Shown here: positions 1 through 9,090 of the stretch, in pieces | Layout: the number at the start of each line of letters is the position of its first letter | Numbering within the stretch: the stretch's first letter is position 1 | NCBI GenBank assembly: GCA_023401595.1 | Contig: JAEXDQ010000037.1 | Coordinates: 1 to 64,000 of the forward strand | DNA from: Spirochaetota bacterium | GTDB lineage: Bacteria > Spirochaetota > Spirochaetia > Sphaerochaetales > Sphaerochaetaceae | DNA: 64,000 bases | Direction: 5' to 3' | Made by a program: the position numbers and the translations under genes | The notes under the pieces: generated by a model | The model's input: only the letters and a program-made list of their open reading frames with translations | The model's database searches: none | What the model was told of the DNA's origin: nothing

Positions 1-137
1 TCAAGGCATCTTGCAATTGTAGCCTTACTATGAAACACACATCTCCGTACAGGTCTTCTCTCCTTTCCTTCCAGGTTGCTACCTCCTCTTTCTTCTTTCA
101 AGTGTTACCCAAAGTATAGCCACTTCAGCCGGGCGTA

Positions 138-173
138 CCTGAGCGACCTGAGCGACCTGAGCAACCTCAGCGG
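138..173. repeat. 9-bp tandem repeat, four degenerate copies
   Basis: Four adjacent 9-mers of the form CCTGAGCGA run head to tail; the last two copies have drifted. They lie in the gene-free start of the window. Apart from this repeat and the terminator at 384-438, I see nothing convincing in positions 1-460: the open frames there are low-complexity and have no ribosome site. Confidence 0.7.
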
Positions 174-383
174 CCTTGGCAGAATATCGTCGCCTTCTGA
201 AACCGAACGACAACCATCATACACAGCGTCCTTTGCTGATTGGACAAAAAATGCATGGAGACGGTCATCATCAAAACAGATGGACGGCGATGGGCTACAA
301 TACACGGAGGCGCTTGAATTACATAGAACGAGCCTGTTTTCTCTCGTGGATGAGCCAGCAATTGGATTGGCCGGCATGGTGGA

Positions 384-438
384 AAAGAAAAAAAAGGGGG
401 ACGTTGTGAAATCATCGACGATGACTTCGCACGTCCCC
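384..438 (-). terminator. Intrinsic terminator of the truncated binding-protein gene
   Basis: On the minus strand a long hairpin (397-438) has arms GGGGACGT and ACGTCCCC, continued inward by GTGAA/TTCGC-type and TCATC/GATGA pairing with one bulge and a 3-nt loop. It is followed at once by an uninterrupted T-rich tract (384-395). It lies about 20 bp beyond the stop codon at 461, so the gene's 3' end is intact although its 5' part is lost. Confidence 0.85.
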
Positions 439-460
439 GATGAGGAAGCGGTGAAGAAAC

Positions 461-1005
461 TTACTTTACGTACCCCAAAGCGGCGAGCTGCTTGGCGCAA
501 GCGGCCATGTACTTGTCGAAATGGTATGTCTTGTTGTACTCTTCAAGGAACTTGTCGTACTCGGAAATCGGGCGATCCCCATAGATGAAGGCGATCAGCT
601 GATTCTTGACGAAACTTTCAAAATCCTTGAGATAGAAGCCGTCGACCTCAGTGATCAGGCTGTTGTAGATGGTGATGTGAGGCATTTTCTGAGCATAAGC
701 AATCTGATCCTTGGCTTCCTTGAACTTGACGTTGAGGTACGTCGGGTCATCGCGCCCGACAATCTGATAGGTCGCTACATAATTCGCTTCGCTCGCGCGG
801 CTTGTCATATAGGCATTGCCCTGAGCGTCATAGTCCCAATGGACGCCCTTCAGTCCAAGATTGACGAGCATAGAACCTTCCTCAGTCACCAAGTAATCGA
901 GCAATCTCCAGAGGGCCGCTAGTTTTTCCTCTGAAATGTCCGCGCTGACGCAGCAGAAGTTCTTTGACGAAGCGGGGTCTATCGGCATGAACGTTCGTAT
1001 TTGTC
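461..1005 (-). pseudogene. C-terminal remnant of an extracellular solute-binding protein (LplA/LipO-like)
   Basis: The readable protein (175 aa from the Met at 988, a few more residues to an in-frame stop near 1006) matches only the last third of an oligosaccharide/lipo-type ABC binding protein of about 500 aa. Recognisable features are the FMPIDP start of the segment, the LLDYLVTEEG block, the GVHWDYD block and the C-terminal helices ending in LAALGYVK. There is no signal peptide, no ribosome site and no room for the missing N-terminus, because an unrelated gene starts at 1048 on the other strand. A proper intrinsic terminator follows the stop. I read this as a decayed or rearranged gene rather than a small functional protein. 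The family assignment is from remembered family features. Confidence 0.75.
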
Positions 1006-1047
1006 AACAAATATGTTTTTGCTCCGTGGCTAAGGAGAGATGGAAAG

Positions 1048-1740
1048 ATGATTATTCGCGCCGTGGTGTTCGACCTTGATCAAACGCTCTACGACAGGGA
1101 TGAAACTGACAGGAAGGCGATGAAGACGTACTATCGGGAACACCGCGATTTCTTCCGGCCGGAAACGACCTTGGAAGAAGCGACCAGGGCCCTGATCAAG
1201 GGCGACCATGAGGGCGGGCATTTCGGCTGGACGGAGATAGTCCGTGTCATGCGCGCTGAAAATGTCTTCGCGAACGCACCGAGCGCAACGGAGATTTGCC
1301 ATGATTTCCAAGCCCTCTTCGCTTCGCACGGGACGCTCTATCCGTACACGATAAAGGTTCTGGAAGAACTCAAGGCGATGGGGTTGCTCACGGGGCTCAT
1401 CACCAACGGCAACGAGGTCTATCAATGGGGAAAGATCCGGGGGCTTGGTATCGAGGGGTGTTTCGACAGCATACTTGTCGGAAGCGTGCCCGAGACGGCG
1501 AAGCCGCACAAGGAGATATTCCTTGAAATGGCGAGACGGTTGCGCCAGGTTCCAGAAGAGATGCTTTATGTAGGGGACCATCCTGCGAATGATATCGACG
1601 GGTCGCGAAAAGCCGGATACACTCCGGTCTGGGTCGAGACGATGCCATGGGATTTTCCTGAAATAGAAAAGCCCCTCCACCAGATCAGAAATGTATCGTT
1701 TCTTCCTTCGCTGATACGAGAACTACAGGATGTCGGTTGA
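1048..1740 (+). CDS. HAD-superfamily hydrolase (YjjG-like phosphatase)
   Basis: A 230-aa cytosolic HAD subfamily IA phosphatase. Motif I is FDLDQT at residues 8-13, with nucleophile Asp9 and acid/base Asp11. Motif II is the Thr in LITNGN near residue 119, motif III the Lys in AKPHKE near 151, and motif IV GDHPANDIDG near 175. The helical cap lies between residues 15 and 100. Length and motif spacing fit nucleotide or sugar-phosphate phosphatases such as YjjG. AAGGAGAGATGG precedes the ATG at 1048, giving a good ribosome site. It stands alone between a gene fragment and a repeat-rich gap, so context says nothing about substrate. Confidence 0.88.
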   Translation: MIIRAVVFDLDQTLYDRDETDRKAMKTYYREHRDFFRPETTLEEATRALIKGDHEGGHFGWTEIVRVMRAENVFANAPSATEICHDFQALFASHGTLYPYTIKVLEELKAMGLLTGLITNGNEVYQWGKIRGLGIEGCFDSILVGSVPETAKPHKEIFLEMARRLRQVPEEMLYVGDHPANDIDGSRKAGYTPVWVETMPWDFPEIEKPLHQIRNVSFLPSLIRELQDVG

Positions 1741-1773
1741 TAGCGCCGTTTCATGACGACTTGCCGGGGCGCC

Positions 1774-1865
1774 GGGACGGGACTGCCGATTGGGACGGGA
1801 CTGCCGATTGGGACGGAACTGCCGATTGGGACGAGGCTCGACGGCTGGGATGAGGCTCGACGGCT
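1774..1865. repeat. 18/19-bp GC-rich tandem repeats
   Basis: Three 18-bp copies of GGGACGGGACTGCCGATT (1774-1791, 1792-1809 and 1810-1827, the third with one change) run directly into two 19-bp copies of GGGACGAGGCTCGACGGCT (1828-1846, 1847-1865, one change). All units share the GGGACG start. The array lies in the 1741-2186 gap between the HAD gene and the cation transporter. The rest of that gap shows an AT-rich patch near 1930-1960 but no clear promoter. Confidence 0.85.
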
Positions 1866-2186
1866 GGCTTGTATGCATATGCAAGGTCTTGTCCGGGTCT
1901 TTCACGACCAGAGGGCACTTGCCAAACCAGTAACTTTTTATTATATTGATAGTAACGAATCGTAGAGATCATGTTGCATGATCATCATGGTGCATAATGC
2001 ACTGTTTGCCGCCGCTTCGAAAAAGCATTTTTCGCTGAGAGTAGAAGAATCCGGTAGCTACGAAAAAATTAAGGTAATAGCACTGTCCTATACCGTTGCG
2101 GATTCAGTTCCGCCGCGCATCTTGTATCAAGTGCGGAAGCCCCGTGAGGTTTCCTATAGGCTGCGGTATGACAGGCTATGGATTGT

Positions 2187-3158
2187 ATGAATCAAACGAA
2201 GAAGGAGATCGCCCTTATCAGGACGACCACGCTCATCTGCTTCCTGTTCGGAGTAGCCGGTGTCGCGATGGCCGTAGTCACACGTTCACGTTCCATGCTG
2301 TTCGACGGCATGTATTCGTTCATCCAGAGCATATTCATTTTATGCTCCGCATCCATCGTCCGGCTGATCGGCCGAGGCGACAACCGGGAATACCAGTTTG
2401 GGTACGGAGCGTTCGAACCATTTTTCATTGTGGTCAGGACGATAGCGCTGCTGTGCATGAACATCTTCCTCGCCTGGGGCGCGGTGACTTCTATCCTCGA
2501 CGGAGGATATAGGGTCAGGGCTTCGGCGGCGATACTATTCACCGCCATATCGGTTATCGTCTGCGCGGTCATCTGGCGCATCCTTGTAAACACCTCGCGC
2601 AAAGAAAATTCGCCGGTTCTGAAGGCGGAAGCGAAAAGCTGGCTCAACGATACGTTGATCAGCTGCGCCGTCCTCGCCTCTTTCGTCGTGATGGCCGTAT
2701 TGGACAGAACTCCGTTCGCCTGGCTTTCATCGTTCGCCGATCCCGCCATCACCATACTGTTCATCGGTGGCATGACGCCCACTTTGGTAGGCCAACTTGT
2801 GACGAACACAAGGGAGCTGCTTGATGCCGCTCCGCCGATGGAGATACAACAAGGATTGGAGGATATCGTCCAATCCCATGTGCAACGGCATGGTTTCAAA
2901 TCCTTCCAAGCATACTCCACAAAACGGGGACGGACGATTTCAACGATCATCCATGTGCAGCTGAAGCAAGAAATGCCGTTGAGGCAGCTCGACATGATTC
3001 GAAAAAACATGCTCAGGGACATCAAGAAATTCTGGCAATGGAGCGATACGGATATCGTGTTCACCATAGATCCCAGTTGGATACCGCTGTCCGCGCCGGT
3101 GTTCGCCGAAGAACAGCGAAGGCAGTTTGAACAGATATTGGAACAGGCCCAAGCTTGA
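2187..3158 (+). CDS. Cation diffusion facilitator family transporter
   Basis: About 323 aa with six predicted membrane segments and a C-terminal cytoplasmic domain, the layout of CDF divalent-metal efflux proteins. The TM2 metal-site region reads MLFDGMYSFIQS and the TM5 region AKSWLNDTLIS, so Asp is present in both, but the His residues typical of zinc transporters are not obvious. Metal choice is therefore open; an iron- or manganese-like member is possible. An ATG at 2178 is also in frame, but the AGG at 2173-2175 is better spaced for 2187. A putative iron/manganese transporter gene follows about 310 bp downstream, hinting at a metal-homeostasis neighbourhood. Confidence 0.82.
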   Translation: MNQTKKEIALIRTTTLICFLFGVAGVAMAVVTRSRSMLFDGMYSFIQSIFILCSASIVRLIGRGDNREYQFGYGAFEPFFIVVRTIALLCMNIFLAWGAVTSILDGGYRVRASAAILFTAISVIVCAVIWRILVNTSRKENSPVLKAEAKSWLNDTLISCAVLASFVVMAVLDRTPFAWLSSFADPAITILFIGGMTPTLVGQLVTNTRELLDAAPPMEIQQGLEDIVQSHVQRHGFKSFQAYSTKRGRTISTIIHVQLKQEMPLRQLDMIRKNMLRDIKKFWQWSDTDIVFTIDPSWIPLSAPVFAEEQRRQFEQILEQAQA

Positions 3159-3469
3159 TTGCCAACGCTGGTCAGGTTGGGGAAGCTTATCCATCCGTTG
3201 CCGAGACCCGTCCCACACGATTCGATGAGGGACAGTTTTTCACGGATAGACGACGATTCTGCCACAAGGATGCGGCAAACCGACCGATATAGATGCTCGA
3301 CTATGTTCCGAGATTGCTCTAGAATATAGAAAAACTACCTACAAGCTTGCGAAAACACGGGCCAGGGAACCGGTCATGCACAACCGGATTCCATTTGCTT
3401 GGCGCAGCAGGACCATGGAACGATGGAACGCAGGGCTAGTACCGTGAAGTTTTCAAAAGAGGGAGATGT
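3159..3469. other. Intergenic gap with no recognised feature
   Basis: 310 bp between two membrane-transport genes. I see no open frame with a ribosome site, no tRNA and no convincing riboswitch fold. The only elements are a short inverted repeat around CCGGT-CATGCACA-ACCGG near 3370-3389 and the GAGGGAG ribosome site of the next gene. Confidence 0.5.
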
Positions 3470-4354
3470 ATGGAAAAAAAACAACTGAAGGAACAGACGC
3501 TCAGGTTTCTCTGCAAGATGCAGGAGAATGAACTTACCGAGCATATCATCTATAGCAAGATCGGGGCGCGGATGAAGGAAGGGCGCAACAAGGACGTGCT
3601 GCTTCGCATCGCGGCCGATGAAAAACTCCATGCGGGAGTCTGGGAGGGGTATACAGGCAAGAAGGTCAAGCCGCACAGGTGGAAGGCCGCCTGGTATGTG
3701 TTCCTCAGCAGACTCCTAGGCTTCACCTTCGTGCTGAAAAAGATGGAAAGCGGTGAGGACGGGGCCAATACGAAATATGAAAAATACATCGACGAGATTC
3801 CCGAAGCGAAGCAGATCGCGCTGGATGAAGCGAAGCACGAAGCGGAGCTGCTGAAAATGCTCGACGAAGAACGGCTCCAATATGTCGGCTCCATGGTCCT
3901 GGGGCTTTCCGATGCGCTGGTGGAGCTTTCCGGCACCTTGGCGGGACTCACCTTCGCATTGCAGAACACCAGGCTCATCGCGCTGTCAGGGCTGATCACC
4001 GGAATCTCGGCTACCTTGTCGATGGCTTCGAGCGAATACCTGTCGGCGAAAAGCGAAGGCAACCACAATGCGTTGAAGAGCTGCACCTATACAGGTATCG
4101 CCTATCTGTTCACCGTAACCTTTATGGTACTCCCCTACCTTCTGCTGCCCGCTACCGGCTATATGACCGCATTGGGCATCATGCTGGCGGTCGTGGTGCT
4201 GATCATCCTCGGATTCACCTACTACATTTCCGTCGCCAAGGGGGTTCCGTTCAAGAAACGGTTCGCAGAGATGGCGGGCATCAGCCTGTCCGTCGCGGCG
4301 ATATCCTTCGTAATCGGCATCCTGGTCAAGAAATTTCTGGGAATCGACATCTGA
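3470..4354 (+). CDS. Ferritin-like/VIT1-CCC1 fusion, Fe2+/Mn2+ transporter
   Basis: 294 aa in two parts. Residues about 8-125 form a ferritin-like (rubrerythrin-type) bundle with metal-ligand candidates in ENELTEH, ADEKLHAG and DEAKHEAELL. Residues about 140-294 form a VIT1/CCC1 transporter: GLSDALVELSGTLAGL begins TM1, SMASSEYLSAKSE is the conserved cytoplasmic stretch, and three more hydrophobic helices follow. The architecture matches the MbfA/ferritin-VIT proteins, which move ferrous iron or manganese across the cytoplasmic membrane, usually out of the cell. A GAGGGAG ribosome site lies 4 nt before the ATG. It probably works with the upstream cation transporter, but the two are not tightly linked. 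Confidence 0.88.
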   Translation: MEKKQLKEQTLRFLCKMQENELTEHIIYSKIGARMKEGRNKDVLLRIAADEKLHAGVWEGYTGKKVKPHRWKAAWYVFLSRLLGFTFVLKKMESGEDGANTKYEKYIDEIPEAKQIALDEAKHEAELLKMLDEERLQYVGSMVLGLSDALVELSGTLAGLTFALQNTRLIALSGLITGISATLSMASSEYLSAKSEGNHNALKSCTYTGIAYLFTVTFMVLPYLLLPATGYMTALGIMLAVVVLIILGFTYYISVAKGVPFKKRFAEMAGISLSVAAISFVIGILVKKFLGIDI

Positions 4355-4405
4355 TTCATGTGATGATGGGAGCGGACGGTCGCGACTCGTTCTCCCGCCG
4401 CGGAC

Positions 4406-5200
4406 CTATCGGATATCCCGAAGGTGTCCGCCGCCGCGGTCGTTCAGCACCCGCATGATTTCAGCGACTACGGAAACGGCGATCTGGGCGGGCGTCTCGG
4501 TACCGAGGTCGAGCCCGATCGGAGAGTAGAGCCGGGACAGCCGATCGGGAGAAATTCCGTCTTCGACGAGCCTGTGCGTCAGCTCGCGGGCTTTGTTCCG
4601 AGAACCGAGCATCCCGACATAGGCGGCGGGGGAATCCAGCAGCTTGAGAGTCATATCATAGTCCACCGTATGGCTGGCCACTACGAGGGCCGTCGCGGAG
4701 GTGATGTGGAGGTCGGGCAGAATCTCCATGATGGTCGGCGCCAGATGGATACGGCTCGCCATGGGGAAACGTTCGGAGGTGGCGAATTCGGGCCGGGTCT
4801 CGGCAAGCTCCACTTCATACCCGACTTGGGCCGCCAGCTTCGCGACGGCGAGGTTGACGTGCCCGCCGCCGAAGAGGACGACCTTCCGCCCCGATGAAAC
4901 GACGTCGATGAACATCTCCATTTCACCAAGCGCCTCACCGCTCTCATCGCCACGATTGGTGAAAGAAACAAATCCGCCCTTCCCCAGCTCTATCATCCGG
5001 CGGGCCTGGGAAATGGCATAGGCTTCAGCCGCTCCTCCCCCGATGGTTCCATAGGAATTTCCATCGGCGGCGACCAGCATACGACCGCTATCGCGGGAGG
5101 TAGTCCCCTCGGTCCTCGTCAGCGTCACCATTGCGAACGGTATGTTCAGGCGTTCCAGCCGTGCGGCCTGGGAAAAAGCCGTGGACATGTCATCATCCAT
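4406..5200 (-). CDS. XdhC/CoxI-family molybdoenzyme accessory protein
   Basis: 264 aa with the two halves of the XdhC family. The N-terminal CoxI-like part carries the GTTSRDSGRMLV stretch and the GTIGGGAAEAYA motif. The C-terminal Rossmann-like part begins with VLFGGGHVNLAVAKLA and has ETRPEF, where the family usually has DDRPEF, then VGMLGSRNKA and the closing TPAQIAVSVVAEI. These proteins insert sulfurated molybdenum cofactor into xanthine-dehydrogenase-type enzymes. No molybdoenzyme gene lies in this window, so the partner must be elsewhere. AAGGCAGG, 6 nt ahead of the ATG, supports the start at 5200. It is convergent with the VIT gene; no clear terminator was seen between them. Confidence 0.88.
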   Translation of the reverse strand: MDDDMSTAFSQAARLERLNIPFAMVTLTRTEGTTSRDSGRMLVAADGNSYGTIGGGAAEAYAISQARRMIELGKGGFVSFTNRGDESGEALGEMEMFIDVVSSGRKVVLFGGGHVNLAVAKLAAQVGYEVELAETRPEFATSERFPMASRIHLAPTIMEILPDLHITSATALVVASHTVDYDMTLKLLDSPAAYVGMLGSRNKARELTHRLVEDGISPDRLSRLYSPIGLDLGTETPAQIAVSVVAEIMRVLNDRGGGHLRDIR

Positions 5201-5363
5201 TGAAAACCTGCCTTGAAATGATTTTTCAACCTGGACAATCGTACCATGGCTGTATCAGCCGGTCAATTCCGGCAACGGGCTTCACGGCCATGTTGTACAA
5301 GCCGGAACATTTTTCTAGTTTTCCGGGACACTGGAATATGGTATTGTATGTGAGGAGGCGCAT

Positions 5364-6335
5364 ATGAAACGACTATCCTTCTCAACGATGATTCCATCAG
5401 TTTCACGAATCGCCCTAGGTTGTGACCACTTCGGGGAAACGACTCCTCGGGAGGTCGCGTTCCAGCTATTGGATTTATACGTGGCGAACGGAGGGAATCT
5501 TCTGGATACGGCGATGGTCTATGGGCAACAGGTCGATGAGGGGCCGTCCACCAGCGAACAGACGATCGGCGAATGGCTGCGGTCCACCGGCCTCAGGAAG
5601 AAAGTCGTCATCGCCACGAAAGGTGGTCATCCGCATATCGGACGGATGCATGACAGCCGGCTCGACTGGAAATCCTTGTCCCATGATATCAACAGGAGTC
5701 TGGAACAGCTTGGCACGGATCATGTCGATCTTTGGTTCCTCCACAGGGACGATCCGCAGGTCGGAGTCGATGAGATCGTCGATATGCTCGATGAATTCAT
5801 CACCAGCGGACTGACGTACCACGTTGGGGCGTCCAACTGGTCCTTTGAACGAATCGCAGATGCGAACGACTATGCGAAGCAGAACGGAAGGCACGCATTC
5901 TCCGCCAGTGAAATCCAGTGGTCGTTGGCCGTCTGTTCTCCGGAACAATGGGGCGACGACACCCTCGCTTGCATGAATGACGCGGCGTACAAGTGGTACA
6001 AGAAACAGCAGATGCCGGTACTCTGCTTCGCACCTCAGGCGAAGGGGCTTTTTTCAAAAATCATCGAGGGCAAGGCGGACACTCTTTCGGAACGTGCGAA
6101 GCAACGTTTCCTGACAGAGGAGAACCTGCGCAGGGTCGATCGTTGCGCGGCGCTGTCACGGGAGCTGGGAGTCTCCCCCGCCGCAGTCTGCCTCGCATAC
6201 ATCACCAGTCAGAGTCTTCCTTCAATCGCGATCGCAGGAAGCTCCAAGGTCGAGCAATTGAAGGATTCGTTGTCGATGGCTGATCTGGAACTGGACGCGC
6301 GACAGCTGGCTTATCTTGAAGGACGCGACGCATAG
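5364..6335 (+). CDS. Aldo/keto reductase
   Basis: 323-aa NADPH-dependent (beta/alpha)8 oxidoreductase. The catalytic tetrad is visible: Asp in LLDTAMVYG (about residue 48), Tyr of the same block, Lys in VIATKGG and His in LWFLHRDDP. The C-terminal cofactor-binding region SLPSIAIAGSSKVEQL has the usual GS.. phosphate loop. The start at 5364 has AGGAGG 6 nt upstream. It is followed with almost no gap by the lipoate ligase gene, so the two may be co-transcribed, although no metabolic link is obvious. The substrate is not predictable beyond a small aldehyde or ketone sugar. Confidence 0.9.
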   Translation: MKRLSFSTMIPSVSRIALGCDHFGETTPREVAFQLLDLYVANGGNLLDTAMVYGQQVDEGPSTSEQTIGEWLRSTGLRKKVVIATKGGHPHIGRMHDSRLDWKSLSHDINRSLEQLGTDHVDLWFLHRDDPQVGVDEIVDMLDEFITSGLTYHVGASNWSFERIADANDYAKQNGRHAFSASEIQWSLAVCSPEQWGDDTLACMNDAAYKWYKKQQMPVLCFAPQAKGLFSKIIEGKADTLSERAKQRFLTEENLRRVDRCAALSRELGVSPAAVCLAYITSQSLPSIAIAGSSKVEQLKDSLSMADLELDARQLAYLEGRDA

Positions 6336-6336
6336 C

Positions 6337-7347
6337 ATGGCACATACGGCGATATATATTGCACAGCGGCACAACCCATGGTTCAACCTGGCTACCGAGA
6401 CTTGGTTGATTGAAAAACAGGATCTCCAGGACACGAACATCCTCTATTTGTGGAGGAACAGTCCTTGCATCGTGATCGGCCGCTACCAGAACCCTTGGGT
6501 CGAATGCGATCTGCGGGCGATGGAGCGCGACGGCGTGCTGCTCGCCCGCAGACCCAGCGGTGGCGGGGCGGTATATCAGGATCTCGGGAATACCTGCTTT
6601 ACCATCATCTCCCCGCGGCAGCAGTACGACAAGGAGCGGAACTTCGATATTGTCCGCAAGGCGTTGGCGGCATGCGGCGTAGAATCCGAGCTATCGGGCC
6701 GCAACGATATCCTAGTAGGCGGCAGAAAGGTTTCGGGCAGCGCGTTCCAGCTCACCGCAACGCGGGGCTGCCATCATGGGACGTTGCTGATCGACGCAGA
6801 CCTGTCCCATATCGGGGACTATCTTACCCCCGACAAACAGAAGCTTGAGGCAAAGGGGATCAGGTCGGTGGCTTCCAGGGTGGTGAACCTGAAGGAGATT
6901 GAACCGTCGTTCACCCACGACCGGTTCTCCGACGCCATCATTGAGGCGTTTCGGTCGGAGTATGGGGAGGACGCCCCCGTTCAGGGATTGGACGCATCCA
7001 TGCTGGAACGCGAGCCGTCGTTGATGGAGACCTACGAAAAACTGGCTTCCGATTCCTGGAGGTTCGGAACGACGCCGCAGTTCAGCCATACCTGCAGCGA
7101 AAGGCTTCCTTGGGGTCGGCTGACCTTCCATCTCGATGTGGAGAAGGGCGTCATTGTCCAAGCGAAGGTTTTCAGCGACGCGCTGTCCACGGACTGTGTG
7201 GAGACGTTGGAACGGTTGCTGCAAGGCCTCCCCTACACTCCGAAGGCCGTCCGCGACCGGGTGGCCGCGGTGACGGCCGGGTTGCCGGAGGAGTTGGCGC
7301 GGATGGTGTCGGAGGGCGCGCAGATATTGTTGCGGGAGATGGGATAG
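6337..7347 (+). CDS. lplA: Lipoate-protein ligase A
   Basis: 336-aa cytosolic enzyme that activates lipoate with ATP and attaches it to lipoyl domains of 2-oxoacid dehydrogenases or GcvH. It has the hallmark RRPSGGGAVYQDLGN motif, NDILVGGRKVSGSAFQ with the lipoate-AMP-binding lysine, and HHGTLLID. A C-terminal accessory domain follows from about residue 245, with the WRFGTTPQFS signature. This makes it a full LplA rather than a short LplA2 or LipM. The ATG at 6337 lies just after the stop of the aldo/keto reductase. A TTG at 6316 is in frame but would overlap that gene. The ribosome site is GAAGGA, with a rather long spacing. Confidence 0.9.
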   Translation: MAHTAIYIAQRHNPWFNLATETWLIEKQDLQDTNILYLWRNSPCIVIGRYQNPWVECDLRAMERDGVLLARRPSGGGAVYQDLGNTCFTIISPRQQYDKERNFDIVRKALAACGVESELSGRNDILVGGRKVSGSAFQLTATRGCHHGTLLIDADLSHIGDYLTPDKQKLEAKGIRSVASRVVNLKEIEPSFTHDRFSDAIIEAFRSEYGEDAPVQGLDASMLEREPSLMETYEKLASDSWRFGTTPQFSHTCSERLPWGRLTFHLDVEKGVIVQAKVFSDALSTDCVETLERLLQGLPYTPKAVRDRVAAVTAGLPEELARMVSEGAQILLREMG

Positions 7348-7426
7348 GCGGCGCGGCGAGGTTCTGTCCCGGTTGCGCTCATGGGGCTTGGAGGCTGTTG
7401 TCGTAGTCCGGTAGCGGCAGGCCCGA

Positions 7427-8722
7427 TCATCTTCCTTTCAGCTCTTGCGTCGTATTTCCGCGCAAATTCCAGCGTCGCGCCGTGTTCAGAACGTCTGTGA
7501 CAAGGCTCATGAACTTGTCGAAATCATCCTCAATATCCATATCATAGTCCTCGCACAAGCCGGAGAGTCCTTGTATTGGAACTCCCATGCAAATCGCTTC
7601 GGCGAAGTCAGTCAGAAACAGGGCGCAAGCACCTTCATCATCAAAGAAATGCCATTGGGAGACGTATTCTTCAAATCGACGGTATTCTTCCGTGACGGGA
7701 TAGAACGGGTTGAGATGAGTCCGCTGCAGGGTCTTGGGATCAGGAAGGTACGCAGGATGCTGCCGCGACAGGGCCCATAGCTCGGAGACATCGTCGGCAT
7801 CGGTCAGCGCGGCATGGAAAAGCAGCCGCGACTGCGGGTCGTACCTGAAACCGAGCAGCGTGCTGAAAGGGGCCAGACGGTTCAGGGTCTCGTCCAATTC
7901 ATCGATGGAAACGGAGATGCCGTTCTGTACGAGGCACCGGCCTAGCTCTTCTGTCTGGATGACGCCGTCGAGAATGGTCATCCCCTGCGTGTAGAAAACA
8001 ATCTGGGAACGGAGAAGGCGGTGTTTGTCAAAATCCTTCTCCGCGGATATTTCGGCGAAAATACGTCGAAGCTCCATCGGAACGACTACCTTGCGGTAGA
8101 GCGTCGGGTCATCGACGAAGAAAAACACACGGAGTTCCTTGGCCTGTTCAAAGGCGCCGTCGTCAACTCGGTCCATCAACGGGTCGGTTATGGGCGTCTC
8201 CCCTTTGCGCAGCAGGGCGATGATGTCGTCGCCAAAGAAATATGCCGCCTGCCTGAACAGGGTCTCGATATAGGAAGCCAGGTTCTCATGGTCGGGAGAG
8301 TCGTCCTCCGGCTCTTCCCGGCCGATGGCCTCATAGATGGCGTCGAAATTCCAGAATCGGGCGTTGTCCACGGTCAGCAAGGAATGGAGGGTGTAGTCGT
8401 TGGGAGAGCCCGCATAATACTCACCTTCGGAATAGTCGTCGTATATAGCGGAAAAGGACATGTCCCCGTTGCATCCGGCAGGATTATCGAAGCCGGCAGG
8501 ATTTTTGAAGTCGCCGGAGCCGTCGGGACGGTCAAGTCCATTGAAGCTGTCAGAGGCGCAGGAATCATTGGTTCTACGGGGGATGCCGAAACCGCCGTCC
8601 CCATCAGAGTCGGACGAATCGCCGGCATGCCCGCCCGTTCCGCGGGAATATGCTGGTTCAAGGAGGTCATTCAATGGGGTATCGTATTCCGTATTGTGAA
8701 GAACCTTGTATTTCCGTGACAT
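7427..8722 (-). CDS. Unknown acidic protein with a low-complexity insert
   Basis: 431 aa, not recognised. Residues 1-22 are a basic or neutral lead (MSRKYKVLHNTEYDTPLN). About residues 25-90 are Gly/Asp/Ser/Asn-rich and look disordered, with repeated NPAG-type blocks. The remainder is an acidic, mainly helical domain rich in aromatic residues. There is no signal peptide, membrane segment or known catalytic motif. The start is set by the ribosome site: AGGAGG lies inside the first six codons of the longer frame from 8737, so translation most likely begins at 8722. It is a single gene, convergent with lplA. It could be a lineage-specific cytosolic protein; no function is proposed. Confidence 0.7.
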   Translation of the reverse strand: MSRKYKVLHNTEYDTPLNDLLEPAYSRGTGGHAGDSSDSDGDGGFGIPRRTNDSCASDSFNGLDRPDGSGDFKNPAGFDNPAGCNGDMSFSAIYDDYSEGEYYAGSPNDYTLHSLLTVDNARFWNFDAIYEAIGREEPEDDSPDHENLASYIETLFRQAAYFFGDDIIALLRKGETPITDPLMDRVDDGAFEQAKELRVFFFVDDPTLYRKVVVPMELRRIFAEISAEKDFDKHRLLRSQIVFYTQGMTILDGVIQTEELGRCLVQNGISVSIDELDETLNRLAPFSTLLGFRYDPQSRLLFHAALTDADDVSELWALSRQHPAYLPDPKTLQRTHLNPFYPVTEEYRRFEEYVSQWHFFDDEGACALFLTDFAEAICMGVPIQGLSGLCEDYDMDIEDDFDKFMSLVTDVLNTARRWNLRGNTTQELKGR

Positions 8723-8737
8723 GAGGCCTCCTTGCAT

Positions 8738-9090
8738 CGGGTCCGGGTCAAGACTGTCGGCTCCGACCTAATCCAGTTGATTTCGCGCCGCTTCCGACAG
8801 GCATCGTAGAGCCAGATCCGGGCATGGCGGCGATCCTGATATCAATCATATGGCTGGCGTTGGAAAGCTCCGCCAAGACATCCTCGGTAATACTGTATCA
8901 TGGGAATCGGGATGATGGGTGGGAATTCGTCTGGATGAAGCAGGAATCCTTGGAATGCGTCTCGGCCGCCATACGCTCCGGGACGACCGGTCAGGACGAG
9001 GCTCTTCGCCTTGCTGTCTACGTTTCGTCCCCCGGTGCGTTCCTCGTCGCGGACATGGAAATATCGGGGATGATGAGGTATACTCAGTCC
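8738..9090. other. Intergenic region between divergent genes
   Basis: 350 bp between the unknown acidic protein (minus) and the methyltransferase (plus). The plus frame is open from 8824, but its first 89 residues have no resemblance to the family and no ribosome site, so I treat this as non-coding, probably containing both promoters. No palindrome stood out. Confidence 0.5.

Noticed and set aside
76..588. 170-codon frame at the window start, and a 131-codon minus-strand frame opposite it
   Set aside because: Both cross the tandem repeat and the terminator hairpin, have low-complexity composition and lack ribosome sites.
8824..9090. N-terminal extension of the methyltransferase
   Set aside because: The 89 residues have no resemblance to the family and no ribosome site; the family's usual N-terminus begins at 9091.
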